A stretch of DNA of 8,530 nucleotides, from contig CAJKBW010000113.1 in the NCBI GenBank assembly GCA_905198295.1, positions 1 through 8,530 on the forward strand. The letters run 5' to 3'. The notes beneath the pieces were generated by a model. The model made no database searches and was not told the origin of the DNA. It was given only the letters and a program-made list of their open reading frames with translations. This stretch comes from an uncultured Oscillospiraceae bacterium. Lineage in GTDB: Bacteria; Bacillota; Clostridia; Oscillospirales; Acutalibacteraceae. Shown in pieces: positions 4,778 through 8,530 of the stretch; the first letter of the stretch is position 1; each line of letters starts with the position of its first letter. A program made the translations under genes and the position numbers.

Positions 4778-6067
4778 ATGCCCAATGCTTTTACACTTAT
4801 TGCGCACATCCAAAACGGCGGATATGACCCGCTGTTCAGCCGGATGTACACAAAGGAACAGATAGCGGATCAGCGCCGCCGCTACATCACCGCGGTGAAA
4901 GCTTTTGTGGAGGTCTACGGCGATCGGGATAACCTGTTCCTGTTCTCCGCACCTGGCCGCACCGAGATCGGCGGCAACCATACCGACCACAATCATGGCC
5001 GCGTTTTGGCAGCCAGCGTCAATCTCGACGTCATCGCCGTCGCGGCACCGACCGCCGAACCGGTGGTGCGCGTCCAGTCGGCTGGTTATCCGCTGGACAC
5101 GATTGCGCTCGATGATCTGGCTGTGCATACGGAAGAAATCAACCACTCCGCTTCGCTCATCCGCGGCATGTCCTCCCGCCTGCAGCAGCTGGGCTGGTCC
5201 ATCGGCGGTTTCGATGCCTATACGACCTCCAACGTGCTCAAGGGATCCGGGCTGTCGTCATCCGCGGCCTTCGAGGTGCTGATCGGCACGGTATTCAGCC
5301 ACCTTTACAACGACGGCAGGATCAGCGCCGTTGAGATCGCCCAAATGGCACAATATGCGGAAAACATCTATTTCGGCAAGCCGAGCGGCCTGATGGATCA
5401 AATGGCTTCCTCGGTCGGCGGCATTATCACCATCGATTTTGCCGACAGCGAAAAACCGGTTATCCAAACGGTTCCTTTCGACTTTGCGGCCAGCGGCTAT
5501 CGGCTGTGTATCGTGGATACCGGCGGAAACCATGCCGATCTTACTTATGAATATGCATCCATCCCGGCGGATATGAAAGGGGTTGCCGAGGCTTTCGGTA
5601 AGTCTTTCCTGCGGGAAATCACGATGGAACAGCTGCTGCCGGCTATTCCGATGCTGCGGGAAAAACTGGGGGATCGTGCGGTGCTGCGGGCGGTGCATTT
5701 CCTTCTGGATAACGACCGCGTGACCCGGCAGGTCGAAGCACTGAACCGGCAGGATTTTGCGGAATTCTGCCGCCTGGTTATCGATTCCGGCCATTCCTCG
5801 TTTGAATATCTGCAGAATATTTACTCCACCTCGGATGTGCAGTCACAGGGACTCAGCCTGGCTCTCTGCCTGGCGCAGATGGAGCTGGAAGGCTGCGGCG
5901 CCTGGCGTGTACACGGCGGCGGCTTCGGCGGCACGACACAGAATTTTGTGCCGGAAGACCGGCTGGATGCTTTCCGCAGCCGCATGGAGAGCGTGTTCGG
6001 CGCCGGCAGCTGCTATGTGCTGTCGATCCGCCCGTTCGGCGGTATATGCCTGGATCATATGGACTGA
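4778..6067 (+). CDS. galK: Galactokinase
   Basis: A GHMP-family kinase that phosphorylates alpha-D-galactose with ATP to galactose-1-phosphate in the cytoplasm, the first phosphorylation step of the Leloir pathway. At 429 aa it is longer than the roughly 380-aa E. coli enzyme, mainly through an N-terminal extension of about 40 residues. Motif 1 is APGRTEIGGNHTDHN (58-72), the galactokinase signature with R61 and D70. Motif 2 is GSGLSSSAA (156-164), the ATP-phosphate loop. LMDQMAS (205-211) carries the probable catalytic base D207. Motif 3 is HGGGFGG (379-385). The residue that is Glu in GEHTDYN enzymes, contacting galactose, is Asn here (N67). This pattern appears, from memory, in a Firmicutes subgroup. 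Start: ATG preceded by GAGGAGGA (4761-4768) with a 9-bp gap. galT follows 35 bp downstream on the same transcript, which strongly supports the galactose assignment over other GHMP sugar kinases. Confidence 0.93.
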   Translation: MPNAFTLIAHIQNGGYDPLFSRMYTKEQIADQRRRYITAVKAFVEVYGDRDNLFLFSAPGRTEIGGNHTDHNHGRVLAASVNLDVIAVAAPTAEPVVRVQSAGYPLDTIALDDLAVHTEEINHSASLIRGMSSRLQQLGWSIGGFDAYTTSNVLKGSGLSSSAAFEVLIGTVFSHLYNDGRISAVEIAQMAQYAENIYFGKPSGLMDQMASSVGGIITIDFADSEKPVIQTVPFDFAASGYRLCIVDTGGNHADLTYEYASIPADMKGVAEAFGKSFLREITMEQLLPAIPMLREKLGDRAVLRAVHFLLDNDRVTRQVEALNRQDFAEFCRLVIDSGHSSFEYLQNIYSTSDVQSQGLSLALCLAQMELEGCGAWRVHGGGFGGTTQNFVPEDRLDAFRSRMESVFGAGSCYVLSIRPFGGICLDHMD

Positions 6068-6102
6068 ATCCCCCAAGACACAGAGAAAGGAAAGAATTAC
6101 AC

Positions 6103-7083
6103 ATGGCTGAGCTGCGCAAACATCCGCTGACAAACGACTGGATCATGATCGCGTCCCACCGGCAGGGCCGTCCGCAGATGCCCAAGGACTACTGCCCGTT
6201 CTGTCCCGGCTCCGGCAAGGTTCCGGAACAGTTCGACGTCTATAAATATGATAACGATTTTCCGGCGCTGTCGCCGAACCCCCCCGAGCCGGATCCGGTT
6301 GCCACCGCTTTCTTTGAGACGGCGCCGGCCTATGGCAAATGCGAGGTTATCCTCTACTCCCCTGAGCATACCGTCACTCTTCCTGAGCTGCCCACCGCGC
6401 ACATCAAAAAACTGGTCGATCTCTGGGCAGAACGGTATGAAGCGCTGCGCGCGGACGAAAAGGTCAAATATGTGTTTATCTTTGAAAACCGCGGCGAAGT
6501 GGTGGGCGTTACCATGCCTCATCCGCACGGGCAGATTTATGCCTATCCGTTTTTACCCAAAAAACTGGAGCTGGAGATCGAAAACGCCCGGAAATACAAG
6601 GAAGAGAAGCAGCACTGCCTGTTCTGCGACATGCTGCAGGCGGAAAAGGATTTCGGTGAGAGGATCATCTTTTCCAATGAACATTTCACGGTATTCCTCC
6701 CCTTCTTTACCGAATATCCCTACGGTGTGTATATCCAGAGCAACCGGCACATCACCAACATAGCCGCCTTCAATGAGGAGGAGCGGACGGCACTGGCCGA
6801 AACGCTGCGCCGCACCACCGGCATGCTGGACAGCCTGTTCGATTACAAGTTCCCGTATATGATGTGCATGTACAACGAGCCGGTCAACGGCCCGGATGCT
6901 GCCGACTGCTTCCACTTCCATATCGCCTTCTATCCGCCGATGCGCAGCGCAGACAAGGTCAAATTCAACGCGTCGAGCGAAACCGGTGCCTGGGCACACT
7001 GCAATCCTACCTGCCCGGAGGAAAAAGCCGAGGAACTGCGCGCCGCTTATGCTAGGTTCATGGCCAAAGAAAGCGGTAAATAA
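6103..7083 (+). CDS. galT: Galactose-1-phosphate uridylyltransferase (family 1)
   Basis: Exchanges UMP between UDP-glucose and galactose-1-phosphate, giving UDP-galactose and glucose-1-phosphate, through a covalent uridylyl-histidine. With the start used here it is 326 aa, close to the usual 330-350. Motifs: CPFC (31-34) supplies two zinc cysteines, H89 in SPEHT and H140 are the other likely zinc ligands, and PHPHGQ (139-144) is the active-site loop with nucleophile H142. A second CxxC pair (C172, C175) and HFHIAFYPP (271-279), equivalent to the structural-metal HxH of E. coli GalT, follow. The frame is open upstream to 6046, but that ATG overlaps the end of galK and lacks a ribosome-binding site. 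ATG 6103 has AAAGGAAAG upstream (6086-6094) and begins exactly where the family's conserved N-terminus does. It is cotranscribed with galK. The expected partner GalE is not in the window. Confidence 0.94.
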   Translation: MAELRKHPLTNDWIMIASHRQGRPQMPKDYCPFCPGSGKVPEQFDVYKYDNDFPALSPNPPEPDPVATAFFETAPAYGKCEVILYSPEHTVTLPELPTAHIKKLVDLWAERYEALRADEKVKYVFIFENRGEVVGVTMPHPHGQIYAYPFLPKKLELEIENARKYKEEKQHCLFCDMLQAEKDFGERIIFSNEHFTVFLPFFTEYPYGVYIQSNRHITNIAAFNEEERTALAETLRRTTGMLDSLFDYKFPYMMCMYNEPVNGPDAADCFHFHIAFYPPMRSADKVKFNASSETGAWAHCNPTCPEEKAEELRAAYARFMAKESGK

Positions 7084-7135
7084 TCCTGCGGCAAACCGGC
7101 CGCCGGCATTTTCCGGAAATCCCGTTTACCTGTAT

Positions 7136-7174
7136 AAAAACCGCCCTGCGAGAGCTCTCGCAGGGCGGTTTTTT
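7136..7174. terminator. Bidirectional terminator between galT and the trigger-factor-like gene
   Basis: Positions 7136-7173 form a perfect 38-bp palindrome: an A5 tract, a 14-base GC-rich arm (7141-7154), its exact complement (7155-7168) and a T5 tract. It folds into a very stable hairpin with a T tail on either strand. It serves galK-galT from the left and the - strand gene, whose stop codon is only 4 bp away, from the right. Confidence 0.93.
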
Positions 7175-7177
7175 GGT

Positions 7178-8236
7178 TTATTCCGTAATGACGGCCAGGG
7201 TAACGAGATATTCCATCACTTTGCGGGTGAGCGCTTCGCGCTCAATCCAGGCACGGCCCATCTGGTTTTCGTACGCCTCCGGCGTAACCTCAATGGCGCC
7301 GGCAAACTGGCTTAGCGTTTCCTGATACTCCGCTTCCGTCAGCTCCAGATCTTCCTTTTCGGCAATCGCCTGCGCCACCATATGGCCGGTCACGATATCC
7401 TTGGCCTGGCTTTCTGCATTGGCCTCGAAATCCGCTTCGGTCATACCATTGTATGTCAGATAATCCTCATACGTCAAATTGTAATCCGCGAGCTGCCGTT
7501 TGGTATCCTGTATGACAATCCGGGTGTTCTCCTCAACCGCCGCTTCGTCGAAGCGATGGACGGTCGTGTTTTTCAGCACCTCAACCCATACCATATACTG
7601 CTTTTGGTATTCCGCCTGCCGGATGCTCTCCTCCTCCAGCTGCTTGCGGATATATTCCCGATAGGCCTCCACCGTGTCACAGTCGGATATTTCCCGTACA
7701 AAATCGTCGGACCATTCCGGCAGAATGGCCTGCGTTATTTTGTGTACCGTAACCACAAATACCACCGGCTGTCCGGCCAGCGAGGGCTCATCATAGGATT
7801 CAGGGAAGGTCAGGTTCAAACGCTTTTCCACGCCAACCTGTGCACCGATCAGCTGTTCCTCAAATCCAGGGATAAAGCGGCCGGAACCGATCACCAGCTC
7901 ATAATTTTCCGCGGTACCGCCCGAAAAGGCTTCCCCGTCCAGCAGTCCCTGAAAATCCAGAATAACGGTATCGCCGTCCTGCACCGGACGATCGGTAATC
8001 TCCCGTATCTCGGCATGCTCACGCTGTATGGCCGACAGTGCCTGTTCCACCGTTTCGTCGGTCACCGGTTTAAGCACCGGCGCGGATATTTCAATCCCCG
8101 CATAGCGGCCCAGGGAGAGATCCTGCGGCGCCGCAGAAGCTTCACTGCTTTCCGGCAGAACGGCAGGCTCTGCACAACCGGCTGCCAGAAAAACGAAACC
8201 GGCCGTCACAACGGCAAGCCAACGCATCCTTTTCAT
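7178..8236 (-). CDS. Exported lipoprotein with trigger-factor-type FKBP prolyl isomerase domain
   Basis: A 352-aa protein with a lipoprotein signal peptide: basic MKRMR start, hydrophobic 6-19, lipobox LAAG|C with lipidated C21, then a Ser/Ala/Glu-rich tether to about residue 40. Residues 41-80 resemble the segment joining the trigger-factor N domain to its FKBP domain (YAGIEI...VEQALSAIQREHAEI). Residues 86-168 are the FKBP-like domain (GDTVILDFQGLLDGEAF, then FIPGFEEQLIGAQVG, then PVVFVVTVHKI). The rest, rich in charged helix, resembles the C-terminal chaperone arms. The ribosome-docking N domain with its GFRxGKxP loop is absent and replaced by the lipoprotein signal. It probably acts outside the membrane as a foldase or chaperone for exported proteins, like PrsA or SurA by analogy. 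Start: ATG with AAAGGA (complement of 8245-8250) 8 bp upstream; a second Met at codon 4 is less well placed. A single-gene unit. Confidence 0.85.
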   Translation of the reverse strand: MKRMRWLAVVTAGFVFLAAGCAEPAVLPESSEASAAPQDLSLGRYAGIEISAPVLKPVTDETVEQALSAIQREHAEIREITDRPVQDGDTVILDFQGLLDGEAFSGGTAENYELVIGSGRFIPGFEEQLIGAQVGVEKRLNLTFPESYDEPSLAGQPVVFVVTVHKITQAILPEWSDDFVREISDCDTVEAYREYIRKQLEEESIRQAEYQKQYMVWVEVLKNTTVHRFDEAAVEENTRIVIQDTKRQLADYNLTYEDYLTYNGMTEADFEANAESQAKDIVTGHMVAQAIAEKEDLELTEAEYQETLSQFAGAIEVTPEAYENQMGRAWIEREALTRKVMEYLVTLAVITE

Positions 8237-8318
8237 AGAAACAATCCTTTCTCTGCATGCAATTCACCCCAAAAAGACCGGCCGGCCGCCGAAAAAGCGC
8301 TGCCGGGCATCGCTATTC

Positions 8319-8347
8319 TTTATACCACATTTCGTACAAAAAGAAAA
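8319..8347 (-). promoter_or_regulatory. Probable promoter of the trigger-factor-like gene
   Basis: On the - strand an extended -10, TGGTATAAA (complement of 8319-8327), has TTTTCT (complement of 8342-8347) 17 bp upstream as a weak -35 with three of six matches. The leader would be about 75 nt. The leader DNA also contains the palindrome GGCCGGCC (8280-8287), whose meaning is unknown. Confidence 0.5.
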
Positions 8348-8418
8348 CCCCCGCTCTTTTGTAACCAAATTGCAAGAATTCCTTATGCAATTCTATCGTT
8401 TTTGCCGCGTTTACCGTC

Positions 8419-8447
8419 TTTTCCCGTCTGCCTTTTTATGGTATACT
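8419..8447 (+). promoter_or_regulatory. Promoter reading out of the right edge
   Basis: An extended -10, TGGTATACT (8439-8447), is preceded at 17-bp spacing by the weak -35 TTTTCC (8419-8424). It diverges from the trigger-factor-like gene and would start transcription near 8454, so the target lies at or beyond the right edge. Confidence 0.6.
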
Positions 8448-8500
8448 GGAGGTAATTGGGCAGATTCCGCCGCCGGCTTCGGTAAGGTTTGACATAAAGC

Positions 8501-8530
8501 ATGAAACCGGCCGATATAGTAAAGAATAAG
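8501..8530 (+). CDS. Possible 5' end of a gene cut by the window edge (partial)
   Basis: From ATG 8501 ten codons (M-K-P-A-D-I-V-K-N-K) stay open to the end of the window, about 47 nt after the predicted start of transcription. The only ribosome-binding-like sequence, TAAGG (8483-8487), is rather far away at 13 bp. GGTTT (8486-8490) and AAACC (8504-8508) could pair across the start codon. No product can be named; an RNA gene starting near 8454 is the alternative. Confidence 0.3.
   Translation, partial: MKPADIVKNK

Noticed and set aside
6046..6102. 19-codon upstream extension of galT
   Set aside because: It begins inside the end of galK without a ribosome-binding site. The conserved GalT N-terminus and a Shine-Dalgarno site support ATG 6103.
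8439..8448. Copy of the nagA promoter core TGGTATACTG near the right edge
   Set aside because: The ten identical bases are just the extended -10 consensus. The right half of the nagA dyad (ACACCA) is absent, so it is not a second copy of the operator.
7382..8455. 357-codon + strand open frame opposite the trigger-factor-like gene
   Set aside because: No recognisable domain and no ribosome-binding site. It runs through the promoter region of the - strand gene, while the - strand frame has a signal peptide, lipobox and FKBP motifs.

Overview
The window looks like chromosomal DNA from a spore-forming, fairly GC-rich member of the Clostridia, possibly an Oscillospiraceae/Ruminococcaceae-type gut anaerobe. 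The evidence is Gram-positive-style strong Shine-Dalgarno sites and sigma-A promoters, a BclA-type collagen-like spore-surface protein, a galactokinase of the GRTEIGGNHTDHN subtype that I associate with Firmicutes, and a lipoprotein derived from trigger factor. The taxonomic call is inference from gene content. No ribosomal or tRNA gene lies in the window to anchor it.

Layout from left to right. A terminator (31-79) closes an unseen upstream gene. nagA (175-1302) and nagB (1388-2110) follow on the + strand, each with its own promoter and a dyad at or next to its -10 box, and a terminator closes the pair. A collagen-like, exosporium-type glycoprotein gene (2291-3772, +) comes next. It shares a 17-bp-stem bidirectional terminator with a convergent gene for a zinc-ribbon/TM2 membrane protein (3928-4380, -). 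The 397-bp divergent gap 4381-4777 holds a consensus sigma-A promoter for the TM2 gene with an unusually long leader of about 213 nt, a +-oriented terminator with no gene in front of it, and the galK promoter. galK-galT (4778-7083, +) form a two-gene operon ending in a perfect palindromic terminator shared with a convergent gene (7178-8236, -). That gene encodes an exported lipoprotein with a trigger-factor-type FKBP domain. A divergent promoter at the right edge reads out of the window.

Functionally, the two metabolic blocks feed host or mucin sugars into central metabolism. NagA and NagB convert N-acetylglucosamine-6-phosphate through glucosamine-6-phosphate to fructose-6-phosphate, ammonia and acetate. 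GalK and GalT perform the first two steps of the Leloir pathway for galactose. GalE, phosphoglucomutase and all sugar transporters must be encoded elsewhere. The three remaining genes concern the cell or spore surface: a collagen-like filament protein, a small membrane protein and an extracytoplasmic foldase. I see no phage, transposon, CRISPR or defence genes. The least ordinary content is the Cys-Pro ladder on the collagen-like protein and the architecture of the 4381-4777 intergenic region.
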